NCBI RefSeq assembly: GCF_020193655.1
Contig: NZ_JADYVE010000001.1
Span: 496,001-560,000, forward strand
From: Ensifer sp. IC3342
GTDB taxonomy: Bacteria > Pseudomonadota > Alphaproteobacteria > Rhizobiales > Rhizobiaceae
Reading direction: 5' to 3'
Length of the DNA stretch: 64,000 nucleotides
Positions within the stretch are counted from its first letter, which is position 1. The number at the start of each line of letters is the position of its first letter. The notes beneath the pieces are model-generated. The model was not told the DNA's origin. It was given only the letters and a program-made list of their open reading frames with translations, and ran no database searches. Shown here in pieces: positions 26,500 through 37,102 of this stretch. A program made the translations under genes and the position numbers.

Positions 26500-26681
26500 G
26501 CCTGCTCTCCACCCAGAAACAGCTTTGATGACGGTCTACAGTATATGTTTCGGAGTGAAAATGCACCCGACGAAGATTTTTGCTGCGGTGCATCAAAATT
26601 GAAACGCAAGCCCACGACGGCCAACACGGCTGTATCAATTCGGCCTGTTCGAAGTCGCCTGCCGTGATCGGGGGTGGCAGG
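26500..26681 (-). promoter_or_regulatory. ppdK upstream region
   Basis: On the minus strand this gap contains TGCACC and GGTGCA 18-19 nt apart and then CATATACTGTAGACC, which offers a -10-like TATACT about 40 nt before the ppdK ATG. No terminator for smc was found here. Confidence 0.35.
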
Positions 26682-29600
26682 TCAGACTACTTCCCGCATG
26701 CGTTCGGCCGTCTGTAGGTCGACGGAAACGAGCTGCGAAACGCCCTGCTCGGCCATCGTGACGCCGAAGAGACGATTCATGCGCGCCATGGTGATCGGGT
26801 TATGGGTGATGATGATGAAGCGGGTCTCGGTCGAGGCCGCCATTTCGTCCATCAGGTTGCAATAGCGCTCGACATTGTGGTCGTCGAGCGGGGCATCGAC
26901 TTCGTCGAGCACGCAAATCGGCGCCGGATTGGTAAGAAAGACGGCAAAGATCAGCGCCATCGCCGTCAGTGCCTGCTCGCCGCCCGAAAGCAGCGTGATC
27001 GTCTGCGGCTTCTTACCCGGTGGGCGGGCAAGGATTTCAAGCCCGGCTTCCAGCGGATCATCGCTCTCGATCAGTTGCAGTTCCGCGGTGCCGCCGCCGA
27101 AGAGATGGGTGAAGAGGCGCTGGAACTGTCCGTTGACCACATCGAACGCGGCGATCAGCCGCTCGCGGCCCTCGCGATTGAGGTTCTGGATGGCGCTGCG
27201 GAGCTTGCGGATCGCCTCGATGACGTCGTCGCGCTCCTTCAGGATCGCCGCCAGGCGTTCGGAGAGCTCCTTCTGCTCTTCCTCGGCGCGAAGATTGACG
27301 GCGCCGAGCCGTTCACGCTCGATCTTCAGCCGTTCGAGCTCGCGCTCGACGCCGTGAATGCCCGGCAGCGCCTCATCGACGGCAAGCCCCGTCAGACGCA
27401 TCACCTCGTGCGGCGCGCAGGCAAGGCCGTCGTGAATGCGCGCCTCGATCTCGACGCGACGCTCGCGGGCCGAGACTAGGCGCTCCTCCGCGCGACCGCG
27501 CTTTTCGCGGGCTTCGGCAAGATCCGAAAGCGCAGCAGCGGCCGCTCGATCCGCCTCACGCTGGCGGCCTTCCGCCTCGGCGAGAACATCGGCCGCTTCG
27601 CGGCGCGAAGCCTCCGCCTTCTGGAGTTCGTTCATCAACGCCCGGCGCTTGTCCTCGAACTCGTCGGGCGCATCGACCAGTTCCTCGACTTCGTCCCGCG
27701 CTTCGGCCTCGCGCTCGCGCAGTGTGTCGATATGTTGCTCGGCGCTCGCCGCCCTTGCCCGCCACGTCTCGCGCTCCGCGGCGATCGCCGAAAGGCGGCG
27801 CTGGCGCATCTCGTTCTCGCGGGCGAGACTGTCATGGGCAGCACGTGCCTCCGCGACTGCGGCGCGATCGGCGGCGACCGCCGCCGACTGGTTGCGCAGA
27901 TTGAGCTCGAGCTCGAAAAGATCGGGGGCTGTGGCGAGCGCGTCGCTAGCCGCCTCGATCTGTTCTGCCGCCTCGTCAAGCTGGCCCTCCAGCTGAAGCT
28001 TCGTTTCGGCAAGAACGGCGCGGCGGCGGGCTAGATCGCCCGAGGCACGCTCGGCTATGGCCAGCGCTTCCCGCGCCTCGGCGAGTTGACGGCCGATCAT
28101 GCGCTGGGCATCACGCGCGAGCCGCAGCCGTTCATCCTCGGCACGGATGCGTGCACCGGCCGCAGTGAGATCGGCTTCGGCCCGCCGCAACGCTTCGGTC
28201 GCATCCTCGGTCTCGCCCTCGAGTTCGAGAAGCCTGTTCTTCTGCGCGAGCCGCAAGGCAGCGGCGCTCGGCGCCTCCGACCCCGTCACGTGACCGTCCC
28301 AGCGCCAGACCGCGCCTTCCCTCGTCACCAGGCGCTGGCCGGTCTTCAACAGCGGCAGCAGGCGCTCCGCCTCCGCCTCGCTTTCGACGATCCCGATCTG
28401 GCCAAGCGCCCGATTGAGCGCGTCCGGTGCGCGGACATATCCGTCGAGCGGCACAACATCCGCCGGCAACGACGGATCGGCAGAGTGATCGCCGGGCATT
28501 CGCCAATGTGCGGGGGCCGTCTGGTCCAAAGGCGAATCGAGGTCGTCGCCGAGCGCCGCACCAAGGGCCGTCTCGAACCCGCGCTCGACCTTCATTTCTT
28601 CTACGATCGCGGGATAGGCGCCGCCGCCGACCGCCTCCAGCATTCGGCGGATCGTGCGGGCCTCGGCTTCGATGCCATTCAACGCTGCACGCGCCTCATC
28701 GACCGGCGGGCGGGCAGCAGCTTCATCGGCACGAGCGTCGGCGAGCGCCTCCTCAATCGAGACGACGGCCGCCTCGGCTTCCTCCAGCGCAGCCTCAGCG
28801 ACCTCCACCTGTCCCTGCTTTTCATGCGGATCGGGAAGTGCCGCCATCTGCCGGTCGAGATCATGGAGATCGCGTGCCTGTTCGGAAAGTTGACGGGCAA
28901 GGCGCGCCTGTCGTTCTGAGAGATCGCGAAGCGTTCTTTCGATCTGATTGCGACCCGCCTGGGCCTCGGCACGCTCGGCCGTCAGCCGTGCAAGCTCGGC
29001 TTCGCTGACTGCGAGTGCCTCGTTGGCAGCATCGAGCCGTTCGCGCGCCTCGCCGGCGCGGTCATCAGCCTCCGCCAGCAGGTCCTGGAGTTCCGCTTCC
29101 TCCTCGTCGAGGCGGGCGAGAATGCCGGCATTGTCCGCAACCAACCGCTCCTCGCGCGCAATATCCTCGGCGAGTTGCGCCAGGCGGCGCTGCAATTCAT
29201 CGCGGCGCCTGAGGATCCGGCCGGCATCCTCTTCCAGCTGCGAACGGGCGATCTGTAGACGCTGCAGCGCCGCAGCGAGCTTCGCCTCGTTCTCGCGCAA
29301 CTCCGGCAGCTTGAGGCTGGAGATCGCCTGGGCCTTCGCGGCCTCCATCTGTATTTGCGCCTTTTCGGCGACCAGTGCGGTGATCTGGTTCAGCTGGCTT
29401 GTCGCCTCGGCTTCTGCCTCTTTGGCCTGGACCCAGCGGATATGGAAGAGGATCGCCTCATGCCGGCGAATATCCGCCGACAGCATCTTGAAGCGATTGG
29501 CCTGGCGAGACTGGCGCTTCAGGCTCTCGATCTGGCTTTCGAGCTGGGACGTCACGTCGTCGAGCCGCTCGAGATTGGTCTCGGCCGCACGCAAGCGCAA

Positions 29601-30143
29601 TTCCGCCTCATGGCGGCGGGAGTGCAGGCCGGAGATGCCGGCCGCCTCTTCGAGCAGTTGACGGCGGGCCTGAGGCTTGGCGGCGATCAGTTCGCCGATC
29701 CGCCCCTGCCCAACCATCGAGGGCGAGCGCGCCCCGGTCGACGCGTCGGCGAACAGCAGTTGCACGTCCTTGGCACGCGCTTCCTTGCCGTTGATGCGGT
29801 AGACCGAGCCCTGCTCGCGCTCGATGCGGCGGGTCACCTGGATCTCGTCGCTGTCGTTGAAGGCGGCTGGCGCCGTGCGATCGGCGTTATCAAGATAGAG
29901 ACCGACCTCGGCCGTGTTGCGCGCCGGCCGGTTGCCCGAGCCGGAAAAGATCACGTCGTCCATGCCTGAGGCGCGCATGTTCTTGTGGGAGTTCTCTCCC
30001 ATCACCCAGCGCAGCGCTTCGACAAGGTTCGACTTGCCGCAGCCGTTTGGCCCGACGACACCGGTCAGGCCACGCTCGATGACGAATTCGGTCGGTTCGA
30101 CGAAGGACTTGAAACCGAGCAGGCGAAGCTTGTTGAACTTCAT
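26682..30143 (-). CDS. smc: SMC, chromosome condensation ATPase
   Basis: 1153 residues, the condensin subunit that organises and segregates the chromosome. The N-terminal head has Walker A GPNGCGKSN (residues 31-39). Two long coiled-coil arms (about 160-500 and 650-1000) flank a hinge near 500-640, where GGAYPAIVEEM and a Gly-rich turn are visible. The C-terminal head has the ABC signature LLSGGEQ (1051-1057) and Walker B ICVLDEVDAP. The architecture is complete. ScpA/ScpB are not in this window. Upstream lies the DsbA-like lipoprotein gene with a terminator in between. Confidence 0.97.
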   Translation of the reverse strand: MKFNKLRLLGFKSFVEPTEFVIERGLTGVVGPNGCGKSNLVEALRWVMGENSHKNMRASGMDDVIFSGSGNRPARNTAEVGLYLDNADRTAPAAFNDSDEIQVTRRIEREQGSVYRINGKEARAKDVQLLFADASTGARSPSMVGQGRIGELIAAKPQARRQLLEEAAGISGLHSRRHEAELRLRAAETNLERLDDVTSQLESQIESLKRQSRQANRFKMLSADIRRHEAILFHIRWVQAKEAEAEATSQLNQITALVAEKAQIQMEAAKAQAISSLKLPELRENEAKLAAALQRLQIARSQLEEDAGRILRRRDELQRRLAQLAEDIAREERLVADNAGILARLDEEEAELQDLLAEADDRAGEARERLDAANEALAVSEAELARLTAERAEAQAGRNQIERTLRDLSERQARLARQLSEQARDLHDLDRQMAALPDPHEKQGQVEVAEAALEEAEAAVVSIEEALADARADEAAARPPVDEARAALNGIEAEARTIRRMLEAVGGGAYPAIVEEMKVERGFETALGAALGDDLDSPLDQTAPAHWRMPGDHSADPSLPADVVPLDGYVRAPDALNRALGQIGIVESEAEAERLLPLLKTGQRLVTREGAVWRWDGHVTGSEAPSAAALRLAQKNRLLELEGETEDATEALRRAEADLTAAGARIRAEDERLRLARDAQRMIGRQLAEAREALAIAERASGDLARRRAVLAETKLQLEGQLDEAAEQIEAASDALATAPDLFELELNLRNQSAAVAADRAAVAEARAAHDSLARENEMRQRRLSAIAAERETWRARAASAEQHIDTLREREAEARDEVEELVDAPDEFEDKRRALMNELQKAEASRREAADVLAEAEGRQREADRAAAAALSDLAEAREKRGRAEERLVSARERRVEIEARIHDGLACAPHEVMRLTGLAVDEALPGIHGVERELERLKIERERLGAVNLRAEEEQKELSERLAAILKERDDVIEAIRKLRSAIQNLNREGRERLIAAFDVVNGQFQRLFTHLFGGGTAELQLIESDDPLEAGLEILARPPGKKPQTITLLSGGEQALTAMALIFAVFLTNPAPICVLDEVDAPLDDHNVERYCNLMDEMAASTETRFIIITHNPITMARMNRLFGVTMAEQGVSQLVSVDLQTAERMREVV

Positions 30144-30202
30144 GGGCGGGATGTCCGTTGGCGGCGATCGACCCGTTCACCATGGAGGAGAGGCGCAAAA
30201 AA

Positions 30203-30240
30203 CAAAAAAACGAGCGCACGGCTGCCGCCGTCGCCCGTTT
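30203..30240 (-). terminator. Probable terminator of the DsbA-like gene
   Basis: On the minus strand, AACGGGCGACGGC, loop, GCCGTGCGCTCGTT with a few mismatches, followed by a seven-T run and a second T-run. It lies just after the DsbA-like stop and before smc. Confidence 0.7.
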
Positions 30241-30257
30241 TCAGGAAAAGCGAAGGA

Positions 30258-31070
30258 TCAGAGCTTGCTGTCGATGAGGGCCGACATAACGTCAACCGAC
30301 ATGTCCCCCGAATAGTGTTCACCGTTGACGAAGAAGGTCGGCGTCGACTTGACGCCGAAATCCTTGGCGCCCCTCTGCATCACTGCATTCACATCATCCA
30401 GAAGTTTTTGGTTCGTCAAGCAGGCCTCGAAGCTCTCCTGTGTAAAACCGGCGAGTTTGGACATCTGCAGGAGCGCATCGCGGCCGTTCTGCGCTGCGGC
30501 CCACTGCTCCTGCTGCTTGAACAGCATCGAGACCATCGGGAAATACTGCCCCTCCGGCGCGCAGCGCGCCAGCATAAAGGCCGCGGCAGCGCGCGGATCG
30601 AACGGGAATTCGCGGATGATGAAGCGGACCTTGCCGCTGTCGATATATTTCGCCTTGATGGCGTCAAAGGTCTTGTTGTGGAAGTTCGCGCAGTGCGGGC
30701 AGGTCATCGACATGTATTCGACGATCGTCACCGGCGCATTGGCTTCGCCCAGCGCCATTTCCGGCAGCGCGCCCGGTTCGAGCAGCTTCTTTGCGTCGAC
30801 GGTGCCTTCCGGCTGTGGCAGTTCAACCTTGGCGGCAGCGGGTGGGGATGCCTGAGCAACCTCGGTTTCTGCAGGCTTCGCCTCGCTGGCGGCGGGGGCT
30901 GCCGGCGTGGACGGAGTGGTCGTGGCCTCCGCAGTCGCGCTGGTTTCAGTCGGAGCAGTCGAAGCCGTCTCCTTCTTCTCCTCGCTGCAGGCGGCGAGCA
31001 TCAGGGCGAGCGCGGCGACGGCGGCACCGCCCAGAAGGCGTTTCGAAAGGCTCTTTTCGGAAGCGGACAT
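30258..31070 (-). CDS. DsbA-like thioredoxin-fold lipoprotein
   Basis: 270 residues from the ATG at 31070. The signal peptide ends in a lipobox (LALMLAAC, Cys28), so the protein is membrane-tethered in the periplasm. It is followed by an Ala/Thr/Pro/Glu-rich linker of about 60 residues. The DsbA-like domain carries the redox motif CPHC (Cys124/Cys127), TPTFFVNG with the cis-Pro, and the inserted helical domain. Likely a disulfide oxidase or isomerase for envelope proteins. The long linker suggests reach across the periplasm. Its -1 terminator isolates it from smc. Confidence 0.88.
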   Translation of the reverse strand: MSASEKSLSKRLLGGAAVAALALMLAACSEEKKETASTAPTETSATAEATTTPSTPAAPAASEAKPAETEVAQASPPAAAKVELPQPEGTVDAKKLLEPGALPEMALGEANAPVTIVEYMSMTCPHCANFHNKTFDAIKAKYIDSGKVRFIIREFPFDPRAAAAFMLARCAPEGQYFPMVSMLFKQQEQWAAAQNGRDALLQMSKLAGFTQESFEACLTNQKLLDDVNAVMQRGAKDFGVKSTPTFFVNGEHYSGDMSVDVMSALIDSKL

Positions 31071-31187
31071 GAATTTGACCCGTGTTCTGTGAGGGAAAAT
31101 TGAATTGCGAATTCGATAACTTGCCATGTTGGAGGCGACAAGGGGCGGCGTCTCAACTGAATTCAAAGAAATGTGACCGCTTGAAGA

Positions 31188-31706
31188 TCACGCTCCCTTC
31201 GGGCGCGACGAAAACACGGCGGTGCCAAGACGCCGGAGCGCGGCCTTCAGCGCCTCGCTTTCTACCCCTTCCACCATGGCTTCGAGCTTTCGCGCCGTCT
31301 CGCCGACGAGCGGACGCTGACGACGGGACGGCTTGGGCGGGGCCGCGACCGGCTTCTGCACGATCCGTATCTGAGCGATCGCGTAGAAACCGAAAAAACC
31401 GTTGATGCGCTGGATCAACTCGCCCTGGGCGTGGGTGAGGAAAAGTGCCCTCGCGCCCTCGCAGGCGACCGTCAGTACGCCAGGCTGATGGCCGCCCTCG
31501 CCGCCGATTTCAGAAGCACGTCGCGGCCAGGCGATTTTTTCCGGCCGCGTACAGTCGGCAAACTCCGGACCGGCGATCTCGTCCCAGGAGCCCAGCAGCG
31601 TGGTGTTGATGCCCGCGCGCTTGGCGAGCACCGGGTCGATTAGGCCGTTTGCGACCTCGCTGATCTGGACGACACCCCTGCGGGCCTTCTCTTGATTCAC
31701 CGGCAC
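31188..31706 (-). CDS. DUF721 (DciA-like) protein
   Basis: About 172 residues. The conserved core is SEVANGLIDPVLAKRAG and LGSWDEIAGPEFADCTRPEKI, followed by a KH-like segment VLTVACEGARALFLTHAQGELIQRINGFFG. DUF721 proteins include DciA, which loads or regulates the replicative helicase DnaB; that role is likely but not demonstrable here. The start is uncertain: GTG at 31706 or 31700, both with a weak AGAAAG site. An open frame continues far upstream over mutY but is only shadow. Transcribed divergently from mutY. Confidence 0.75.
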   Translation of the reverse strand: MPVNQEKARRGVVQISEVANGLIDPVLAKRAGINTTLLGSWDEIAGPEFADCTRPEKIAWPRRASEIGGEGGHQPGVLTVACEGARALFLTHAQGELIQRINGFFGFYAIAQIRIVQKPVAAPPKPSRRQRPLVGETARKLEAMVEGVESEALKAALRRLGTAVFSSRPKGA

Positions 31707-31790
31707 GACTTTCTGTTTGCAATTCCGATTACGCCTTGAAGCCCAGGCTGGCGTCGTCCAACTATAGGCCGGAAAAGGATCCCCCGGCAA

Positions 31791-32885
31791 ATGATGCACG
31801 ACAACCCAAAGGCGGCGGACGCCACCTTTCTTCTTCTCGACTGGTATGATCGCCATCACCGCGATCTTCCTTGGCGGGTCTCGCCGCCAATGGCGCGAAA
31901 GGGCGTTGTCGCTGATCCTTACCACGTCTGGCTGTCGGAGGTCATGCTGCAGCAGACCACCGTCCAAGCGGTCAAGGCCTATTTCAACAAGTTCCTGACG
32001 CTGTGGCCGACGATCAACGATCTTGCCGCCGCGGATACCGAAGACGTGATGAAAGCCTGGGCCGGGCTCGGCTATTACGCTCGTGCGCGCAACTTGAAGA
32101 AATGCGCGGAAGCGGTGGCGGGCGAGCACGGCGGGCGCTTTCCGGACAGTGAGGAGGCGCTGAAAGCACTTCCCGGTATCGGTGGCTACACGGCGGCGGC
32201 AGTCGCGGCGATCGCTTTCAACCAACGAAGCGCCGTTCTCGACGGCAATGTCGAGCGCGTGATCTCCCGGCTCTACGCCATCGAAACGCCGCTGCCCGCT
32301 GCCAAGCCGGAAATGCGGGCACGGGTCCTTGCCCTGACCCCGGAGGACCGCCCGGGCGATTTCGCGCAGGCAATGATGGATCTCGGTGCGACTATCTGCA
32401 CACCGAAAAGGCCGGCCTGTTCGCTCTGTCCCTTCCGGGCAAGCTGTCTGGCGCTTGCAACGGCCGACCCCGAAACCTTTCCGCGCAAGGCGGAAAAGAA
32501 GCGAAAACCGTTGCGCCTCGGCGCGGCCTTCGTGGCGATCGACCGCTTTAACGCCGTCTATCTGCAGAAGCGCGCCGATACCGGCCTTCTCGGCGGCATG
32601 ACGGAGGTTCCCGGAACGGGATGGACTGCCCGCCGCGACGGCGAAACCTCTGTCGATGCACAGCCGTTTGCCGCGCCTTGGGAGGCCTGCGGAACGATCA
32701 CGCATGTTTTTACGCATTTCGAGTTGCGCCTCTCGGTCTACCGCGCCAATGTTCAGCGCCCCGAGACAGGAGCGAACGGATGGTGGGAGCCGGTCGCATC
32801 GCTCAGGGCGCAGGCATTGCCGACCGTCATGAAAAAGGCAATCGCCCAGGCTATACCAAACGCCTTCAAGGCCGAGCAAAGCTAG
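31791..32885 (+). CDS. mutY: MutY, A/G-specific adenine glycosylase
   Basis: 364 residues. Removes adenine mispaired with 8-oxoguanine in base excision repair. The catalytic Glu50 lies in WLSEVMLQQT, the helix-hairpin-helix is LPGIGGYTAAAV, and catalytic Asp151 is in VLDGNVERV. [4Fe-4S] ligands C203, C210, C213 and C219 have the correct C-x6-C-x2-C-x5-C spacing. The C-terminal Nudix-like recognition domain ends with THVFTHFELRLSVY. Length is normal. A HAD hydrolase gene follows 69 bp downstream on the same strand. Confidence 0.96.
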   Translation: MMHDNPKAADATFLLLDWYDRHHRDLPWRVSPPMARKGVVADPYHVWLSEVMLQQTTVQAVKAYFNKFLTLWPTINDLAAADTEDVMKAWAGLGYYARARNLKKCAEAVAGEHGGRFPDSEEALKALPGIGGYTAAAVAAIAFNQRSAVLDGNVERVISRLYAIETPLPAAKPEMRARVLALTPEDRPGDFAQAMMDLGATICTPKRPACSLCPFRASCLALATADPETFPRKAEKKRKPLRLGAAFVAIDRFNAVYLQKRADTGLLGGMTEVPGTGWTARRDGETSVDAQPFAAPWEACGTITHVFTHFELRLSVYRANVQRPETGANGWWEPVASLRAQALPTVMKKAIAQAIPNAFKAEQS

Positions 32886-32954
32886 ACAAGCCAGGGCGTG
32901 AAGCGTTTTCATCAATTTCCCCGCACAGCACTTTGGAACACCTAAGGATTGCCG

Positions 32955-33572
32955 ATGAGCAGCGCCAACATCCGCCACATCGTCTTCGACATCGGCAAGG
33001 TGTTGATCCACTACGACCCGCGCCTTCCCTACTGCCGCATCATCCCGGATGAAGCCGAGCGCAACTGGTTCTTCGCCAATGTCTGCACCCACGACTGGAA
33101 CGTCGAACAGGATCGAGGACGCACGTGGGAAGAAGCGGAGGAGATTTTGGTTCGGATACACCCGGATCGCGAGGACCAGATCCGGGCGTTTCGCAAATGC
33201 TGGCACGAGATGGTGCCGCATGCCTATGTCGAGACCGTCTCACTGATGGAGGGACTGATCGCCGAAGGGCGCGATGTCACCATGCTCACCAATTTTGCGT
33301 CGGACACATTCCGCGAGGCGCAAAAGCTTTTTCCCTTCCTGACGCTGCCGCGCGGCGTGACGGTCTCCGGCGATGTCGGCCTGATCAAGCCGGAAGTCGC
33401 GATCTATCAGGCCCATGCGGAAGCCTTCGACCTGGAGCCCGCAGCCACGCTCTTCATCGACGACAGCATGGCCAATGTGGAAGGCGCGCGCACAGCGGGT
33501 TGGCATGCGGTTCACTTCACCGACGCCGAGAAACTGAAGGTCGATCTCGCCTGCTACGGCATCCACCATTAA
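32955..33572 (+). CDS. HAD-superfamily hydrolase (YihX-like)
   Basis: 205 residues from the ATG at 32955, preceded by AAGGA. Motif I is FDIGKVLIHYDP, the D-x-G form seen in YihX and epoxide-hydrolase N-domains. Motif II lies in MLTNFASDTF, the lysine of motif III in LIKPEVAIY, and motif IV is LFIDDSMANVEGA. A helical cap is inserted after motif I. YihX acts on alpha-glucose-1-phosphate; the substrate here cannot be read from sequence. It may be co-transcribed with mutY. Confidence 0.85.
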   Translation: MSSANIRHIVFDIGKVLIHYDPRLPYCRIIPDEAERNWFFANVCTHDWNVEQDRGRTWEEAEEILVRIHPDREDQIRAFRKCWHEMVPHAYVETVSLMEGLIAEGRDVTMLTNFASDTFREAQKLFPFLTLPRGVTVSGDVGLIKPEVAIYQAHAEAFDLEPAATLFIDDSMANVEGARTAGWHAVHFTDAEKLKVDLACYGIHH

Positions 33573-33707
33573 GATCCTCTGCGGTTTTGTGATTCCCGTA
33601 TCGGCTGCAAAATCATCAAAGCGCCACAATCGGTTCAGCCGCCGTTCAGCTCGCGCCGTTCATGATCAGGACCAGAATTCGACGCCCACCCTGAAAGGTT
33701 CTGTTCC

Positions 33708-34745
33708 ATGGCCACGCGTATCTACGGCACGAACTACAGCGACAAGATCGTCCAGAACGGCTATATCTCGGTAGAGATCTATGCACTTGATGGAAACGAC
33801 CAGATTTATCTGAACAGGACCGACGGCTACGGCGGATATAACTTCGTCGATGCAGGCTATGGCAACGATTTTGTCGTTAATTACTTCGAGGGCGGAAACG
33901 ATATATTCATGGGCGCCGGCGACGATCTCTATATAGCCGACGCACGTGTCCGTGATGCAAGCTCCTATGACGTGGTTTCCGGCGGCAGCGGCAACGACCG
34001 CTTCGAAATCGAAACCTATGCCAGCGACTATTATGGCGATAGCGGCAACGACACCTTCCTGTCCGTCGGTTTCAAGAACTACTTCAACGGCGGCACCGGC
34101 ATCGACACCATCAGCTATCAACTGCAGGACAGCTTCGGTTCGGAGCGCGGCCGTGGCGTGACGATTGACCTCGGCTACAAATATGCGACCACCGGCACCG
34201 GCCGCCGGGAAGACCTGATCAGCATCGAGAATGCGACGGGCACCAACTACGGCAACGACGACATAACCGGCAGTTCGGTCGCCAATGTGCTGCGCGGGCT
34301 TGGCGGCCACGATATTCTCGAAGGCCTCGGCGGCGACGATTTCCTCGATGGCGGCAGCGGCGACGATGATCTCTACGGTGGTTCGGGCGCCGATATCCTG
34401 CGCGGCGGCACCGGATTCGACTACCTCAACGGCGGCACCGGTACTGATAGCTTCGATTTCAACTCGATCACTGAATCGGCCGTCGGCAGCCGGCGCGACG
34501 TGATCGCCGATTTCCATCGATCGGAGTGGGACGTCATCGACCTTTCGACGATCGACGCCGACACAACCTGGAGCGGAAACCAGAGCTTTACCTTCATCGG
34601 CAGCCGCGGCTTTTCCGGCGAGGCGGGCGAACTGAATTTCCGCTACGGCGTCGTCTCGGGCGACGTCAATGGTGACGGCTACGCCGATTTCCAGATCAAG
34701 GTCAACGGCGTCTCCAGCCTGCGGGTCGACGACTTCTTTCTCTGA
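33708..34745 (+). CDS. RTX (hemolysin-type calcium-binding) secreted protein
   Basis: 345 residues without a signal peptide. Gly/Asp-rich nonapeptide repeats occur through the protein and are best formed at residues about 195-250 (LRGLGGHDILEGLGGDDFLD and following), forming a calcium-dependent beta-roll. The C-terminal region resembles the serralysin C-terminal domain (DVIADFHRSEWDVIDLSTID) and ends SLRVDDFFL, with a short hydrophobic tail typical of type I secretion substrates. There is no protease or lipase domain, so it is probably a structural or adhesin-like exoprotein. No ABC exporter genes are adjacent. It starts after AAAGG and ends at a strong hairpin. Confidence 0.85.
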   Translation: MATRIYGTNYSDKIVQNGYISVEIYALDGNDQIYLNRTDGYGGYNFVDAGYGNDFVVNYFEGGNDIFMGAGDDLYIADARVRDASSYDVVSGGSGNDRFEIETYASDYYGDSGNDTFLSVGFKNYFNGGTGIDTISYQLQDSFGSERGRGVTIDLGYKYATTGTGRREDLISIENATGTNYGNDDITGSSVANVLRGLGGHDILEGLGGDDFLDGGSGDDDLYGGSGADILRGGTGFDYLNGGTGTDSFDFNSITESAVGSRRDVIADFHRSEWDVIDLSTIDADTTWSGNQSFTFIGSRGFSGEAGELNFRYGVVSGDVNGDGYADFQIKVNGVSSLRVDDFFL

Positions 34746-34768
34746 TGCGCTTCGATGTGAAGTGATAC

Positions 34769-34803
34769 AAACGCCCGGAATCCTCATCGGATTCCGGGCG
34801 TTT
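34769..34803. terminator. Long hairpin terminator after the RTX gene
   Basis: AAACGCCCGGAATCC, loop TCATC, then the complement running into TTT; A-tract before and T-tract after make it potentially bidirectional, serving the RTX gene and the convergent ccrM. Confidence 0.8.
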
Positions 34804-34878
34804 AAAGCTCTCCCTCCGGGACTGAAGGTACAAAAACCGGACGGAGCGCTTTTCGAAGACCCGAGCGGAACTGGTTGA

Positions 34879-36162
<1,284 letters not shown>

Positions 36163-36222
36163 TTAGAAACCACCGTGGTTAAAGAGCGTGAACAATGCGC
36201 TGCAATTCGGAAAGAAAAAGTG

Positions 36223-36723
36223 ATGAGGAGTCTGTCTGTAACGTCCATGCTGCTCGGTGTGCACGGGACCCCCGTCGCCCCGGGATCAAGGATGGAAAAA
36301 TTGGGAGCGTTCCTCGGAGTTCCCGATCGGTGGGATTTTGGTATCGAAGACGAATTCATCTGCCAATTAGGATATGCGGACTTTGAGATTTCCTTGCGAA
36401 CACGCGGAAATCAGGTCGAAGTAGAGAGGGTGTGGCTCGAGCTTTGGCATGCCCATAATGGCGAGCCGCAACCTAAGAAATCGCCTATACGCCTGGTGGA
36501 CGGAATTGACGTCGACCTAGGCGTATTTCAACCAGGCATCTCGTTGTCGACCGCTAAAGCGCTTTTGGATTCTCTGCAGGCAGTCTACGAAGAATCCACT
36601 CAACAGGACGCCAGCGAGGTTACCAGTAGAATCGTTCTCGGGACGAAATCCGAACTGCTGTTTTTTCGAGGTGATGGTGGGCCACGGCTCATGGAGATCC
36701 ATTTTTATGCGGACGATGACTAA
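36223..36723 (+). CDS. Hypothetical protein of atypical composition
   Basis: 166 residues from the ATG at 36223 (GGAAAG upstream); a GTG at 36157 would add 22 residues. The protein is soluble and acidic, with WDFGIEDEFICQLGYADFEI and a C-terminal LMEIHFYADDD. Codon use and base composition are visibly more AT-rich than in flanking genes (for example AAA, GAA, TTT and ATA choices), suggesting recent transfer. The size and acidity resemble toxin-immunity or phage-type orphan proteins, but I recognise no family and see no partner toxin. Transcribed divergently from ccrM. Confidence 0.65.
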   Translation: MRSLSVTSMLLGVHGTPVAPGSRMEKLGAFLGVPDRWDFGIEDEFICQLGYADFEISLRTRGNQVEVERVWLELWHAHNGEPQPKKSPIRLVDGIDVDLGVFQPGISLSTAKALLDSLQAVYEESTQQDASEVTSRIVLGTKSELLFFRGDGGPRLMEIHFYADDD

Positions 36724-36738
36724 GTCAGATTAAGGTAG

Positions 36739-37098
36739 CTAGGCAGCACCGGTTCGTTCATGCCATTTGCGGCTGTCGAGCGGCGCCTGATCGCGGTCGT
36801 TGAGGCCGTAGTCGCGCACGACTGCCGCGATCCTCAGCCGGTAGTCGGCAAAGACTCCACGCCGGCCTGCCTCCTGGGCGGCGCGATGTTCGGCGCCGTT
36901 GCGCCAGGCCTTTACCGCCGCTTCGTCGCGCCAGAAGGAGAGCGACAGCAGCTTGTTCGGATCGGCAAGGCTTTGAAAACGCTCGATCGAAATGAAGCCG
37001 TCGACCCCATCGAGCAGAGGACGCAGATCGGCGGCGATACCGAGATAGGTGTCGCGCTTGCCTTCTGCGGGCAGAACTTCGAAAATAACCGCGATCAT
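36739..37098 (-). CDS. Antibiotic biosynthesis monooxygenase (ABM)-domain protein
   Basis: 119 residues from the ATG at 37098 (GGAGTGAAAGG upstream). A dimeric alpha-beta barrel fold of the ABM/DUF family is indicated by MIAVIFEVLPAEGKRDTYL, GVDGFISIERFQSLADPNK and LLSLSFWRDEAAVKAWRN. Such proteins act as cofactor-free oxygenases or quinol-handling enzymes. It follows the NIPSNAP-family gene by 4 bp in an operon that diverges from an ArsR-type regulator. Substrate unknown. Confidence 0.8.
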   Translation of the reverse strand: MIAVIFEVLPAEGKRDTYLGIAADLRPLLDGVDGFISIERFQSLADPNKLLSLSFWRDEAAVKAWRNGAEHRAAQEAGRRGVFADYRLRIAAVVRDYGLNDRDQAPLDSRKWHERTGAA

Positions 37099-37102
37099 CC
37101 TT

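Noticed and set aside
31707-33221. Long N-terminal extension of the DUF721 gene
   Set aside because: It runs antisense through mutY and the HAD gene; the conserved DUF721 domain starts near 31700.
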